Translations under genes and position numbers: made by a program | Assembly: GCA_041674385.1 (NCBI GenBank) | Contig: JBAYVU010000010.1 | Location: forward strand, 18,343-82,342 | Length of the DNA: 64,000 nt | Direction of reading: 5' to 3' | Origin: JACRAR01 sp041674385 | Lineage (GTDB): Bacteria; Pseudomonadota; Gammaproteobacteria; Burkholderiales; Rhodocyclaceae | Shown here: in pieces, positions 38,116-46,871 of the stretch | Numbering within the stretch: position 1 is the first letter of the stretch | How the letters are laid out: every line of letters starts with the position of its first letter | The notes under the pieces: generated by a model | Databases searched by the model: none | What the model saw: only the letters and a program-made list of their open reading frames with translations | Told to the model about the DNA's origin: nothing

Positions 38116-38236
38116 GGGCTGCCTCCGCGGCGTAATCGCCCTGGTGGCCTTCGGCCACTCGGCGATTTGGCTCCGCCGCTGTGCCGCTTGACGGCGGCTG
38201 GTCGCCGCGGTTGGCGATCAGGATTTTTTCGGACAT
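38108..38236 (-). other. Small ORF carrying a duplicated accC start, ending inside the accC start codon region
   Basis: An ORF of 42 codons starts at 38236 with MSEKILIANRG, almost identical to accC residues 1-11 (MFEKILIANRG). It then departs into an unrelated Pro/Ala/Gly-rich tail (DQPPSSGTAAEPNRR...). Its TGA stop overlaps the accC start (ATGTTTGA). It looks like a partial tandem duplication of the accC 5' end with an insert of about 100 bp. It may be a scar, or it may be translated and couple translation to accC. Confidence 0.6.
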
Positions 38237-38243
38237 TGGCATT

Positions 38244-38696
38244 TCAGCCGATCAGGAACATCGGCTGACCAAATTCGACTGGCTGGCCATTCTCGACGAG
38301 GATGGCCTTGATGATGCCAGTCGCATCGGATTCGATCTCGTTCATCAGTTTCATCGCTTCGATGACGCATAACGTATCGCCTTCCTTGACCGCTTGGCCG
38401 ATTTCGGCGAAAGGCGTCGATTCCGGCGAACTGGCGCGATAGAAAGTCCCGACCATCGGCGCCGTGACGACATGTCCCTCCGGTTCGCTCGGAGCGTTTG
38501 CGGCCGCCGTTTCCGCGGGATGCGGTGCCGGCTCGTGCTGGGCCGCCGCCGGGGCGCTCACCATGTAAGTGGCGGTTTGCGGGGATGGCGCGTGCTTGAC
38601 GATGCGTACTTTTTCCTCGCCCTCGGTGACTTCCAGTTCGGTAATGCCCGATTCCTGGACAAGGTCAATCAGTTTCTTGAGTTTTCTCAGATCCAT
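38244..38696 (-). CDS. accB: Biotin carboxyl carrier protein of acetyl-CoA carboxylase
   Basis: AccB carries the biotin shuttled between AccC and AccAD. The 150 residues have an N-terminal domain, an Ala/Pro-rich linker (about residues 48-75) and a C-terminal biotinyl domain with VIEAMKLMNEIES, where the Lys is biotinylated, and the thumb-containing segment FYRASSPESTPFAEIG. accB precedes accC with a 128-bp gap that holds the duplicated accC start. Confidence 0.96.
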   Translation of the reverse strand: MDLRKLKKLIDLVQESGITELEVTEGEEKVRIVKHAPSPQTATYMVSAPAAAQHEPAPHPAETAAANAPSEPEGHVVTAPMVGTFYRASSPESTPFAEIGQAVKEGDTLCVIEAMKLMNEIESDATGIIKAILVENGQPVEFGQPMFLIG

Positions 38697-38760
38697 GGGT
38701 GCTCCTGGCTAATCGGCATGTAGGTATTAGCATTGCGCCGTGCGCATGCTGCCACAGGCT

Positions 38761-39249
38761 TCAGGATGGGTGGATGCGCGCCAGCGCGGCGGAGAGGGCA
38801 AGCTCGTAGCCCAGGCTGCCTAGACCGCAGATAACGCCGACGGCAATATCGGACAAATAAGAATGCTGGCGGAAAGTTTCCCGCGCGTGAACGTTCGACA
38901 AATGGACCTCTATGAATGGAATGGCAACGGCAGCCAGAGCGTCACGCAGGGCAATGCTGGTATGGGTGTAGGCAGCGGGATTGATGATAATGAAGCGGAC
39001 GCCTTCGCTAGCGGCGGACTGAATGCGGTCTACCAGTTCCCCCTCGCTATTGCTTTGGTAGCTTTCGACTTGCACGCCAGCCGCACGTCCTTGCGCTTCC
39101 ATGGCGCGATGGATTTCTTCCAGCGTCTTGCACCCGTATATATCCGGCTCGCGCCTGCCGAGCAGATTCAGGTTGGGGCCATGCAGGACAAGAATGCGCG
39201 GCTCGACAATATGCGAGTCGGTCTTTTTAGTGCTGGTTTGCTTGGACAT
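38761..39249 (-). CDS. aroQ: 3-dehydroquinate dehydratase, type II
   Basis: AroQ is the third enzyme of the shikimate pathway. The 162 residues have the flexible active-site loop LNLLGRREPDIYG with the conserved Arg and Tyr. They also have INPAAYTHTSIALRDAL and EVHLSNVHARETFRQHS with the catalytic His. Compared with typical AroQ there is a short N-terminal extension (MSKQTSTKKTDSHIVEP); an internal start is possible. It lies upstream of accB as in many betaproteobacteria. Confidence 0.95.
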   Translation of the reverse strand: MSKQTSTKKTDSHIVEPRILVLHGPNLNLLGRREPDIYGCKTLEEIHRAMEAQGRAAGVQVESYQSNSEGELVDRIQSAASEGVRFIIINPAAYTHTSIALRDALAAVAIPFIEVHLSNVHARETFRQHSYLSDIAVGVICGLGSLGYELALSAALARIHPS

Positions 39250-39357
39250 GGATGCAAGTTTGCCGCAAATCGATGCATATTGTCTAGTCCCGAGTGCAGC
39301 CCGAGTGCAAACAATCCGGCCGCGTCATGTCCGGGTTCGGGGTTCTCGATGAATCGA

Positions 39358-39915
39358 TCACTTTGCCAGCGCGGCGAGGGTGGCTTCGAAAGCCGCTTCC
39401 TTCCATACGCCGAGACGCGACTGGAGCAGGCTGCCGTCCCTGTCGATGACGACCGTAAAAGGCAAGCCCCCGGCCGTATTGCCTAAACCGGCGGTGATGG
39501 GCAAAAGTTCAGCGGTGCCTATCAGGAGCGGGTAGGAAACCGGGATTTGTGCGGAGAATTGCTGTACTTTATCCGCATTATCGAAGGCGATGCCGACAAA
39601 TTGAACGCCTTTGGCTGCAAACTTGTCTTGCAGCCGCGAGAATCCGGGCATTTCCTCACGACACGGCAGACACCATGTCGCCCAAAAGTTCACCACCAGC
39701 AATTTCCCCCGCCATTGACTTAACGATTGATTGGTCGTGCGGGCGTCGGGCAGGGTCAAGGCCAGCAGTTGAGCCGTCGCCAGCGTTTTGTCATTCGAGG
39801 GAGTGCTTGGGTTGTCCGCGCGCATAGGCTGGTTCATGTATGCGACAAACAACCCCGCGGCGATGGCGAGTAGCATGACGGCGGCGATCAGGGCGAAACG
39901 AGCGAAGGGCTTCAT
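39358..39915 (-). CDS. TlpA-like periplasmic thioredoxin
   Basis: The 185 residues have one N-terminal membrane helix (FALIAAVMLLAIAAGLFVAYM) and a thioredoxin-like domain with the redox motif FWATWCLPCREEMPGF. These anchored redoxins reduce disulfides in the periplasm, often for cytochrome c maturation. Its start overlaps the stop of the upstream 210-residue gene by 4 bp. Confidence 0.92.
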   Translation of the reverse strand: MKPFARFALIAAVMLLAIAAGLFVAYMNQPMRADNPSTPSNDKTLATAQLLALTLPDARTTNQSLSQWRGKLLVVNFWATWCLPCREEMPGFSRLQDKFAAKGVQFVGIAFDNADKVQQFSAQIPVSYPLLIGTAELLPITAGLGNTAGGLPFTVVIDRDGSLLQSRLGVWKEAAFEATLAALAK

Positions 39916-40544
39916 GTCTGTTCGTCGATCAGCGCGGCGACGGCTTCTATACCCGCTCGGAGAGCGACTTGACCGGTATGCGGGTTACGTCGGTGAACGC
40001 GCTCCAAGGGATATGGGTAGATCGACAGCAGAAGCGTTGTTTCCTTGCCGTCGAGGCGTAGCCGGGCCTCAATCTGGTCGTTGCCATGGGCTGTGCCGTT
40101 GTGAGGAATGTCTGCATAATCGAAGCTCATACCGTGATTTAGCAGGAAGATCTCCACATCTTTGGCGCTGTCGGCGTACAGTTCGATCTCCGCCTCGGCG
40201 TAGCGGCCAGCAATGCCGTCGAGGACCGGGCCGGTCAGGTAAGGGTTGAACATTTCGAGCCGACGCATGATTTCAAGGGCTTCCCGGCGCAGCAGGGCGA
40301 GCCTCTCGCGCAGTTCATCCTGCTGGAAGATGGTCAGGTAGGAACGCAACGCGGCCTCGATTTCCTGATTGGCGGGGAGCGCCTCGCTCTCCGGCGCACC
40401 CAGTTGCTTGGCGGCCTTGCGCTTGGCCAGGCCATAGCTGGCGATACCATCCTCCGCCATCAGACGGGCGGCCAAGCTGGTGATGTCGCGCCGCATGGCT
40501 TCCATATGATGGGTATGTCTGGCGCGTTTGGCGTTGCGTGGCAT
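39912..40544 (-). CDS. Conserved hypothetical protein (210 aa)
   Basis: I do not recognise a named domain. The N-terminal half is helical and basic (MPRNAKRARHTHHMEAMRRDITSLAARLMAEDG). The middle reads LTGPVLDGIAGRYAEAEIELYADSAKDVEIFLL, reminiscent of small nucleotidyltransferase-like proteins, and the C-terminal half is beta-rich. It is soluble with no signal peptide. It is coupled to the TlpA-like gene by a 4-bp overlap and is divergent from mpl. Confidence 0.75.
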   Translation of the reverse strand: MPRNAKRARHTHHMEAMRRDITSLAARLMAEDGIASYGLAKRKAAKQLGAPESEALPANQEIEAALRSYLTIFQQDELRERLALLRREALEIMRRLEMFNPYLTGPVLDGIAGRYAEAEIELYADSAKDVEIFLLNHGMSFDYADIPHNGTAHGNDQIEARLRLDGKETTLLLSIYPYPLERVHRRNPHTGQVALRAGIEAVAALIDEQT

Positions 40545-40644
40545 GACAGATGGCTGCGGATGGCTGCAAGTGATGGCGGTGGCGTCGACTATAATTCTTC
40601 GTCATTGTACACAGCCAGTCGATTTTCTCGACATTTCCGCAAGC

Positions 40645-41991
40645 ATGCATATTCATATCCTCGGTATCTGCGGCACTTTCATGGGAGGCATCGCCCTCCT
40701 GGCGCGGAGTGCCGGCCATCGCGTCAGCGGCTGCGATGCCAATGTCTATCCGCCGATGAGCACTCAATTGGAGGAGCAGGGTATCGTCCTGACCGAGGGT
40801 TACGACCCCGCCCAGACCGATTTGCAGCCCGACCTGTTCGTGGTCGGCAATGCCATTTCGCGAGGCAATCCGCTGCTGGAGGAAATTCTTGCGCGCGACC
40901 TTCCCTATGTCTCCGGCCCGCAGTGGCTGGCCGAGCATGTCCTGCGGGGTAAATGGGTGCTGGGGGTGGCGGGAACCCATGGCAAGACGACAACCACTGC
41001 GTTGTTGGCCTGGATTCTGGAGGAAGCCGGTTTATCTCCGGGCTTTCTGGTGGGCGGTGTGCCGCAGGATTTTGGCGTTTCGGCACGCCTGACCGACTCG
41101 CCTTTCTTCGTGATCGAAGCGGACGAGTACGATACGGCCTTCTGCGACAAGCGCTCGAAATTCATACACTATCGGCCGCGGACCCTCATCCTGAATAACC
41201 TGGAGTTCGATCATGCGGACATCTTCGCCGATCTTGCGGCGATCGAGACCCAATTCCACCATTTAGTGCGGACTTTGCCCAATAACGGCCTGATCGTCGC
41301 CAATGCCGGGGAGGCCTCCCTGGAACGTGTTCTTGCGCGCGGCTGCTGGACACCGCTGGCATGGTTCAATGGCAGCGAGGGTTGGCTGGCCGGCGAAGCT
41401 GCGGCCGATGGCAGCTTCGCAGTGAGTCATGCCGGGGAGGAGGCCGGCCGAACCAGCTTGTCCCTGCCGGGCGCCCACAACCGCGCCAATGCCGTGGCGG
41501 CGATTGCCGCGGCGCATCATGCGGGCGTTCCAACCGACCTGGCGCTCCAGGCCGTGGCCCGCTTTCAGGGTGTCAAACGGCGTCTGGAAGTGCGGGGAAC
41601 GGTGTGCGGGGTGACGGTCTATGACGACTTCGCCCATCATCCGACGGCAATCGCGGCCACTATCGAGGGTCTGCGAGGACAGGTCGGGGGAAAACGCATC
41701 CTCGCGGTATTGGAACCGCGTTCCAATACCATGAAACTGGGCAGCATAAAGGCGCTATTGCCGGATAGTCTGTCCGGCGCGGATGCCGTGTTCTGCTATG
41801 CGCACCAGCTTGGCTGGGATGCCGCGGCGGTGTTGGCCAGCCTTGGCGAAAAAGCCCGCACCTTCGAGGATATCGACGTATTGGTGGCGGCTGTCGCAGC
41901 CGCGGCCCGGCCCGGCGACCAAGTGCTGGTGATGAGCAATGGCGGCTTCGGCGGCGTGCATGACAAGCTGCTCAGCGTCTTGGCCGCATAA
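40645..41991 (+). CDS. mpl: UDP-N-acetylmuramate:L-alanyl-gamma-D-glutamyl-meso-diaminopimelate ligase
   Basis: Mpl reattaches the recycled murein tripeptide to UDP-MurNAc. The 448 residues begin MHIHILGICGTFMGGIALLA, with the N-terminal nucleotide domain of Mur ligases. They carry the ATP loop AGTHGKTTTTALLAW and the Mpl-type DDFAHHPTAIAATIEGLR. ATG at 40645 is used; the longer frame from 40528 does not look coding. An 8-bp tandem repeat follows the stop. Confidence 0.95.
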   Translation: MHIHILGICGTFMGGIALLARSAGHRVSGCDANVYPPMSTQLEEQGIVLTEGYDPAQTDLQPDLFVVGNAISRGNPLLEEILARDLPYVSGPQWLAEHVLRGKWVLGVAGTHGKTTTTALLAWILEEAGLSPGFLVGGVPQDFGVSARLTDSPFFVIEADEYDTAFCDKRSKFIHYRPRTLILNNLEFDHADIFADLAAIETQFHHLVRTLPNNGLIVANAGEASLERVLARGCWTPLAWFNGSEGWLAGEAAADGSFAVSHAGEEAGRTSLSLPGAHNRANAVAAIAAAHHAGVPTDLALQAVARFQGVKRRLEVRGTVCGVTVYDDFAHHPTAIAATIEGLRGQVGGKRILAVLEPRSNTMKLGSIKALLPDSLSGADAVFCYAHQLGWDAAAVLASLGEKARTFEDIDVLVAAVAAAARPGDQVLVMSNGGFGGVHDKLLSVLAA

Positions 41992-41992
41992 A

Positions 41993-42022
41993 AACTCCCC
42001 AACTCCCCAACTCCCCAACTTC
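41993..42022. repeat. 8-bp tandem repeat between mpl and ilvD
   Basis: Three exact copies of aactcccc and a fourth altered one (aacttccc) lie directly after the mpl stop and before the ilvD 3' end. It is a simple sequence repeat in a convergent gene junction. No terminator hairpin is visible there. Confidence 0.85.
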
Positions 42023-42027
42023 CCGGC

Positions 42028-43887
42028 TTATCTGCGCAGTTGCCGCAGTTGTGCCAGATCGCGCACCGCGCCGGTATCGGCGCTGGTGGTCATGGCGGCA
42101 TAAGCTTGCAGCGCGGCGGAGACCTGCCGCTCGCGCTTGACCGGCTGCCACGCTGCCGCGCCTTTCGCCTCCATCGCCGCACGGCGGCGGGCCAGTTCGG
42201 CGTCGTCGAGCGCCAGGTGGATGCGCCGGTTGGGAATGTCGATCTCGATCTGGTCGCCGTTCTCGACCAGGCCGATAGTGCCGCCTGCCGCCGCTTCGGG
42301 GGAGGCGTGGCCGATCGACAGGCCGGAAGTGCCGCCCGAGAAGCGCCCGTCGGTGAGCAGCGCACAGACCTTGCCGAGTCCCTTCGACTTGAGATACGAC
42401 GTCGGATAGAGCATCTCCTGCATGCCGGGGCCACCCTTGGGGCCTTCATAGCGCACGATCACCACGTCGCCGGCGTGAACCTCGTCGCCGAGGATGCCGG
42501 CAGATGCCTCTTCCTGGCTCTCATAGACGCGTGCGGTGCCGGTGAATTTCCAGATGCTCTCATCCACGCCGGCAGTCTTGACGATGCAGCCTTTCTCCGC
42601 GATGTTGCCGAACAGGACGGCCAGCCCGCCTTCACGCGAATAGGCATGGTCCTTGTCGCGGATGCAGCCGGCATGGCGGTCGAGGTCGAGTGCCGGATAG
42701 CGCCGGTTTTGCGAGAAGGCCGTTTGCGTCGGTATCCCGCCGGGGGCGGCACGGTAGAAATCATGCACGGCCGGGTTCGCAAGGCGTTTTACGTCGCAGC
42801 ATTCGAGCGCTTCGCCGATGGACGGATACAGCACCGTCGGACAATCGCAGTGGATCAGGCCGGCGCGGTCGAGTTCGCCGAGGATGGCCATGATGCCGCC
42901 GGCACGATGCACATCCTCCATGTGGTACTCCTGGGTCGACGGCGCCACCTTGGCCAGGCACGGCACGCGCCGCGAAATGCGGTCGATGTCCTGCATGGTG
43001 AAACTTACCCCGGCCTCCTGTGCGGCGGCGAGCAGATGCAGCACGGTGTTGGAAGATCCGCCCATCGCCACATCGAGGCTCACGGCGTTCTCGAAGGCCT
43101 GGAAAGAGGCGATGGAACGCGGCAGCACGCCGGCGTCGTCATGTTCGTAGTAGCGTTTGCACAGTTCGACGATGAGGCGGCCGGCTTTGAGGAACAGCAG
43201 CTTGCGGTCGGCATGGGTCGCCAGCAGCGAACCGTTGCCGGGCAGGCTCAAGCCCATCGCCTCGGTCAGGCAGTTCATCGAGTTGGCGGTGAACATGCCG
43301 GAGCAGGAACCGCAGGTCGGGCAGGCGGAGTGCTCGAATTTATCGACCTCCCGGTCCGATACCGCGGCATCGCCGGACTTGATCATCGCGTCGATCAGGT
43401 CGATCATGATGGTCTTGCCGCCCCACTGCACCTTGCCGGCCTCCATCGGCCCGCCGGACACGAACACCGACGGGATATTCAGCCGCAGCGATGCCATCAG
43501 CATGCCAGGGGTGATCTTGTCGCAATTCGAGATGCATACCATCGCATCGGCGCAATGGCCGTTCACCATGTACTCGACGCTGTCTGCGATCAGCTCGCGC
43601 GAAGGCAGCGAATACAGCATGCCGCCATGGCCCATGGCGATGCCGTCGTCGATCGCGATGGTGTTGAATTCCTTGGCCACGCCGCCGGCCGCTTCGATTT
43701 CGCGCGCCACCAGCTGGCCCATGTCCTTGAGATGCACGTGGCCCGGCACGAACTGGGTGAAAGAGTTAACCACGGCGATAATCGGTTTGCCGAAGTCGTT
43801 GTCCTTCATGCCGGTGGCGCGCCACAGCGCGCGGGCGCCGGCCATGTTGCGGCCGTGGGTGGAAGTGCGGGAGCGATATTGGGGCAT
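42028..43887 (-). CDS. ilvD: Dihydroxy-acid dehydratase
   Basis: IlvD is the iron-sulfur dehydratase of branched-chain amino acid synthesis. The 619 residues have the cluster cysteines in MVCISNCDKITPGML and SACPTCGSCSGMFTANSMNCL, the substrate region SLPSRELIADSVEYM and the C-terminal DGRFSGGTSGLSIGH. Length and motifs are those of the [4Fe-4S]-type enzyme. It is divergent from lgt, a frequent arrangement in betaproteobacteria. Confidence 0.97.
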   Translation of the reverse strand: MPQYRSRTSTHGRNMAGARALWRATGMKDNDFGKPIIAVVNSFTQFVPGHVHLKDMGQLVAREIEAAGGVAKEFNTIAIDDGIAMGHGGMLYSLPSRELIADSVEYMVNGHCADAMVCISNCDKITPGMLMASLRLNIPSVFVSGGPMEAGKVQWGGKTIMIDLIDAMIKSGDAAVSDREVDKFEHSACPTCGSCSGMFTANSMNCLTEAMGLSLPGNGSLLATHADRKLLFLKAGRLIVELCKRYYEHDDAGVLPRSIASFQAFENAVSLDVAMGGSSNTVLHLLAAAQEAGVSFTMQDIDRISRRVPCLAKVAPSTQEYHMEDVHRAGGIMAILGELDRAGLIHCDCPTVLYPSIGEALECCDVKRLANPAVHDFYRAAPGGIPTQTAFSQNRRYPALDLDRHAGCIRDKDHAYSREGGLAVLFGNIAEKGCIVKTAGVDESIWKFTGTARVYESQEEASAGILGDEVHAGDVVIVRYEGPKGGPGMQEMLYPTSYLKSKGLGKVCALLTDGRFSGGTSGLSIGHASPEAAAGGTIGLVENGDQIEIDIPNRRIHLALDDAELARRRAAMEAKGAAAWQPVKRERQVSAALQAYAAMTTSADTGAVRDLAQLRQLRR

Positions 43888-43990
43888 GGCGATACTCCTG
43901 ATGCGGCGGGCTATTGCAGTTGCAATGCAGGCCTAAGATAGAATGTGAATTCTAGCCGAAACCTCCGCCATCCACTTCACTTCGTCCCCC

Positions 43991-44773
43991 ATGCTGATCC
44001 ATCCCCAGTTCGATCCTGTCGCCATCTCCCTCGGCCCGCTTGCGATACGCTGGTACGGGCTGATGTACCTGATCGGCTTCGTGCTGTTCATCGTGCTTGG
44101 ACGGCAGCGTGCGCAGCGTTTTCCGGAACGCGGCTTCACCGCACAGAGCCTCGATGACCTGCTGTTCTACGGCGTGTTCGGGGTGGTCCTCGGCGGCCGC
44201 CTGGGCCAGGTGATTTTCTACGAGCCGGGTTACTACCTCCTGCATCCGTTGGAAATTCTCGCTGTGTGGAAAGGCGGCATGAGCTTTCACGGCGGCTTCC
44301 TCGGCGTGCTGGCGGCGATGGCGCTGTATGCCCGCAAGACCGGCAAGACTTTTTTCGAGGTGATGGATTTCGTTGCGCCGCTAGTGCCGCTGGGCCTTGC
44401 CGCCGGCCGCATCGGCAACTTCATCAACGGCGAGCTGTGGGGGCGCGTCGCCGATGCGACCCTGCCCTGGGCGATGGTGTTCCCGCAGGTCGATGCGCAG
44501 CCGCGCCACCCCTCGCAGCTCTACCAGGCCGGGCTGGAAGGCTTGTGCCTGTTCGCCTTGCTGTGGTGGTACTCGGCCAAGCCGCGACCGCGCGCCGCCG
44601 TCTCGGGCATGTTCCTGATCGGCTATGGCACGGCGCGCGTCATCGGAGAATTCTTTCGCGAGCCGGATGCCGGCATCTTCGGTTTCAGCTATACCGTCAG
44701 CATGGGCCAGTGGTTGAGCCTGCCGATGATCGCCTTCGGCCTTTACCTGTTGTTCGCGCGAAGAAAGCCATGA
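43991..44773 (+). CDS. lgt: Prolipoprotein diacylglyceryl transferase
   Basis: Lgt attaches diacylglycerol to the lipobox Cys of prolipoproteins in the inner membrane. The 260 residues are polytopic, with the conserved GGRLGQVIFYEP, GMSFHGGFLG (essential His) and AGRIGNFINGELWGR signature. The stop overlaps the next gene's ATG (ATGA), so the VOC gene is translationally coupled. Confidence 0.97.
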   Translation: MLIHPQFDPVAISLGPLAIRWYGLMYLIGFVLFIVLGRQRAQRFPERGFTAQSLDDLLFYGVFGVVLGGRLGQVIFYEPGYYLLHPLEILAVWKGGMSFHGGFLGVLAAMALYARKTGKTFFEVMDFVAPLVPLGLAAGRIGNFINGELWGRVADATLPWAMVFPQVDAQPRHPSQLYQAGLEGLCLFALLWWYSAKPRPRAAVSGMFLIGYGTARVIGEFFREPDAGIFGFSYTVSMGQWLSLPMIAFGLYLLFARRKP

Positions 44774-45246
44774 ACCGACGCCCCTTCAAAATCCTCGGCA
44801 TTCAGCAGATCGCCGTCGGCGGTACTTCCAAGGAGCGCTTGCGCCGCCTGTGGGTCGACATGTTCGGACTCTCCGTCGCCGGCAATTTCGTCAGCGAGCG
44901 CGAGAATGTCGACGAGGACATCGTCGCCTTGGGCAGCGGTCCGTTCAAGGTCGAAGTGGACCTGATGCAGCCGTTCGACGTCGCGAAGAAGCCCGCCGTG
45001 CATGAGCCGCCGCTCAACCACATCGGCCTGTGGGTCGACAACCTGCCGCTGGCCGTCGAATGGCTCAGCGCGCAGGGCGTGCGCTTCGCGCCGGGCGGCA
45101 TCCGCAAGGGCGCCGCCGGCTACGACATCATTTTCCTGCATCCCAAGGCCAATGAGCAGTTTCCGATCGGCGGCGAAGGCGTGCTGATCGAACTGGTGCA
45201 AGCGCCGCCGGATGTCATCAGCGCATATTCAAACCAGGGAGCCTGA
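44770..45246 (+). CDS. VOC-family (glyoxalase/bleomycin resistance fold) protein
   Basis: The 158 residues show the paired beta-alpha-beta-beta-beta pattern of vicinal oxygen chelate proteins: ILGIQQIAVGGTSKERLRRLWVDMFGL in the first half, NHIGLWVDNLPLAVEWLSAQGVRFAPGG in the second, ending GVLIELVQAPPDV, where the final Glu would bind metal. Members include methylmalonyl-CoA epimerase and glyoxalases; the substrate is unknown here. It overlaps lgt by 4 bp. Confidence 0.85.
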   Translation: MNRRPFKILGIQQIAVGGTSKERLRRLWVDMFGLSVAGNFVSERENVDEDIVALGSGPFKVEVDLMQPFDVAKKPAVHEPPLNHIGLWVDNLPLAVEWLSAQGVRFAPGGIRKGAAGYDIIFLHPKANEQFPIGGEGVLIELVQAPPDVISAYSNQGA

Positions 45247-45248
45247 CC

Positions 45249-46340
45249 ATGCTGTTCGACAAATATTCCAACGCCGCGCTCACCCTTGCCAACCGCATCG
45301 TCATGGCGCCGATGACGCGCTGCCGTGCCGACCACCGCGACGCGGTCCCCAACGACATGATGGTTGAATATTACCGGCAGCGCGCCAGCGCCGGCCTGAT
45401 CATTTCCGAAGGCGTGCCGGTATCCGACCGGGCGCGCGGCTACATCAACACCGGCGCCCTGTGGAACGAGGCGCAGGCGGCCGGCTGGCGGAAAGTGAAC
45501 GATGCCGTGCATGCCGCCGGCGGCAGGATATTTGCCCAGCTCTGGCATGTCGGCCGCATCTCCCATTCGGCATTGCATGCCGATCGCAGCCCGCCGGCCG
45601 GCGTCTCCAGCCAGGCCGCCGACAGCCAGACCTTCATTCCCGGCCCGGATGGCATGCCGCAATTCGTCGCTTGCGAAGCGCCGGTCGAGCTGACCACAGC
45701 CGAGGCCAAAGCCATCGCCGGCGAGTTCCTCCGCGCCGCGCGCATGGCCCGCCTGGCCGGCTTCGACGGCGTCGAAATCCACGGCGCCAACGGCTATCTG
45801 CTGGACCAGTTCCGCTGCCCGTTCCTGAACCAGCGCCGCGACGAATACGGCGGCACGCTGGAAAACCGCTACCGCCTGCTGCTCGAAGCGGTGGATGCGG
45901 TCGCCACGATCTACGACCCGTCCTGCATCGCCGTGCGCCAGTCGCCTTATGGAGTGGCCAACGACATCAAGCCCGACCCCGACCCGCTCGGCACCTACAC
46001 CTACGTCGGCCGCGAGCTCGATCGCCGCAAGATCGGTTTTCTGCACCTCAACGATCAAACCGCCAGCTGGATACACGATGCCGGCCATCCCTTGCTGCCG
46101 GCCCTGCGGCTAGCCTACAAGGGAGCCATCATCGCCTGCGGCGGCTTCAAGGCGGACAACTGCGAGGATATCCTCAAGCGTGGGCTGGCAGACCTGATCG
46201 GCATCGGCAAACCGTTCATCTCCAATCCCGACTTGGTCGAACGCCTCCGGCGCGGCGCACCACTGGCCGACTTCGACCAGCAGACCTTCTATGCCGGCGG
46301 GCCGAAAGGTTACATCGACTACCCGCCCCTGGCCGCCTGA
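45249..46340 (+). CDS. Old yellow enzyme, NADH:flavin oxidoreductase (NemA-like)
   Basis: The 363-residue FMN enzyme reduces activated alkenes or nitro compounds. It has the OYE motifs NRIVMAPMTRCRAD, QLWHVGRISH (FMN/substrate contacts), GFDGVEIHGANGYLLDQF and the C-terminal IACGGF and GIGKPFISNPDLVERL. The length is typical of NemA/XenB. It follows the VOC gene by 2 bp, which suggests an operon lgt-VOC-OYE. The physiological substrate is not known. Confidence 0.92.
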   Translation: MLFDKYSNAALTLANRIVMAPMTRCRADHRDAVPNDMMVEYYRQRASAGLIISEGVPVSDRARGYINTGALWNEAQAAGWRKVNDAVHAAGGRIFAQLWHVGRISHSALHADRSPPAGVSSQAADSQTFIPGPDGMPQFVACEAPVELTTAEAKAIAGEFLRAARMARLAGFDGVEIHGANGYLLDQFRCPFLNQRRDEYGGTLENRYRLLLEAVDAVATIYDPSCIAVRQSPYGVANDIKPDPDPLGTYTYVGRELDRRKIGFLHLNDQTASWIHDAGHPLLPALRLAYKGAIIACGGFKADNCEDILKRGLADLIGIGKPFISNPDLVERLRRGAPLADFDQQTFYAGGPKGYIDYPPLAA

Positions 46341-46342
46341 CC

Positions 46343-46780
46343 ATGGGGACGCTAGTCATCGTCGTTGCCGCCGAGGAAGAAGAATCCGCCGAAGTCGGCG
46401 AGTCCCCGCAACCCCTGGACGAATGGAGCGGCATCCAGAGGCAAGGACTCGACACGGCCAAGATCGTCATGCTGCACTGCCTGCTGACCGGCGACGAGCT
46501 CGATCTGGCGAGCATGGCCTACGAGCCCGTCTATGTGGCGGAAGAGAGTGGGACGCTGGTGCTGCGCATTGCCGAAGAGGCGGTGGCAAAGCTGGCGGGT
46601 CTCGAAGACGAGGCGGTCGAGCGTATGGCCGAGGAACTGGCAGCGACCGAAGAGTTTGAACTCGACCAGTGGGACGAGGATGACGTGCAGTCGCTGGTGA
46701 TGGAACTCGCAGACTTGGCGAGACTGGCCGAATCTCAGGGGCAGACGTTGTTGGTCTGGATGCACCCGCTGTCCGACTAG
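46343..46780 (+). CDS. Hypothetical acidic protein (145 aa)
   Basis: The 145-residue protein is very acidic (EEEESAEVGES; ATEEFELDQWDEDD). It has a plausible start at 46343, two bases after the old-yellow-enzyme stop, so it is probably part of the same operon. No known domain is recognised. A much longer open frame from 45461 runs through the oxidoreductase gene in another frame and is not credible as coding. Confidence 0.6.
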   Translation: MGTLVIVVAAEEEESAEVGESPQPLDEWSGIQRQGLDTAKIVMLHCLLTGDELDLASMAYEPVYVAEESGTLVLRIAEEAVAKLAGLEDEAVERMAEELAATEEFELDQWDEDDVQSLVMELADLARLAESQGQTLLVWMHPLSD

Positions 46781-46871
46781 AAAAAACCTTGAGCAGGTTG
46801 AGGCGGCGATATGGTGAAGGCGATATCAGATAAAATCAGATCAAGTCGCGTTCACTTCACTACACATTACT

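Noticed and set aside
42040..43941. 633-codon + strand open frame opposite ilvD
   Set aside because: It is antisense to a full-length IlvD with all motifs; high-G+C genes commonly leave the opposite frame open.
45461..46780. A 439-codon open frame through the old-yellow-enzyme gene and the next gene
   Set aside because: The first two thirds are an Arg/Pro-rich shadow of the oxidoreductase in another frame. Only the last 145 codons, after an ATG at 46343, look coding.
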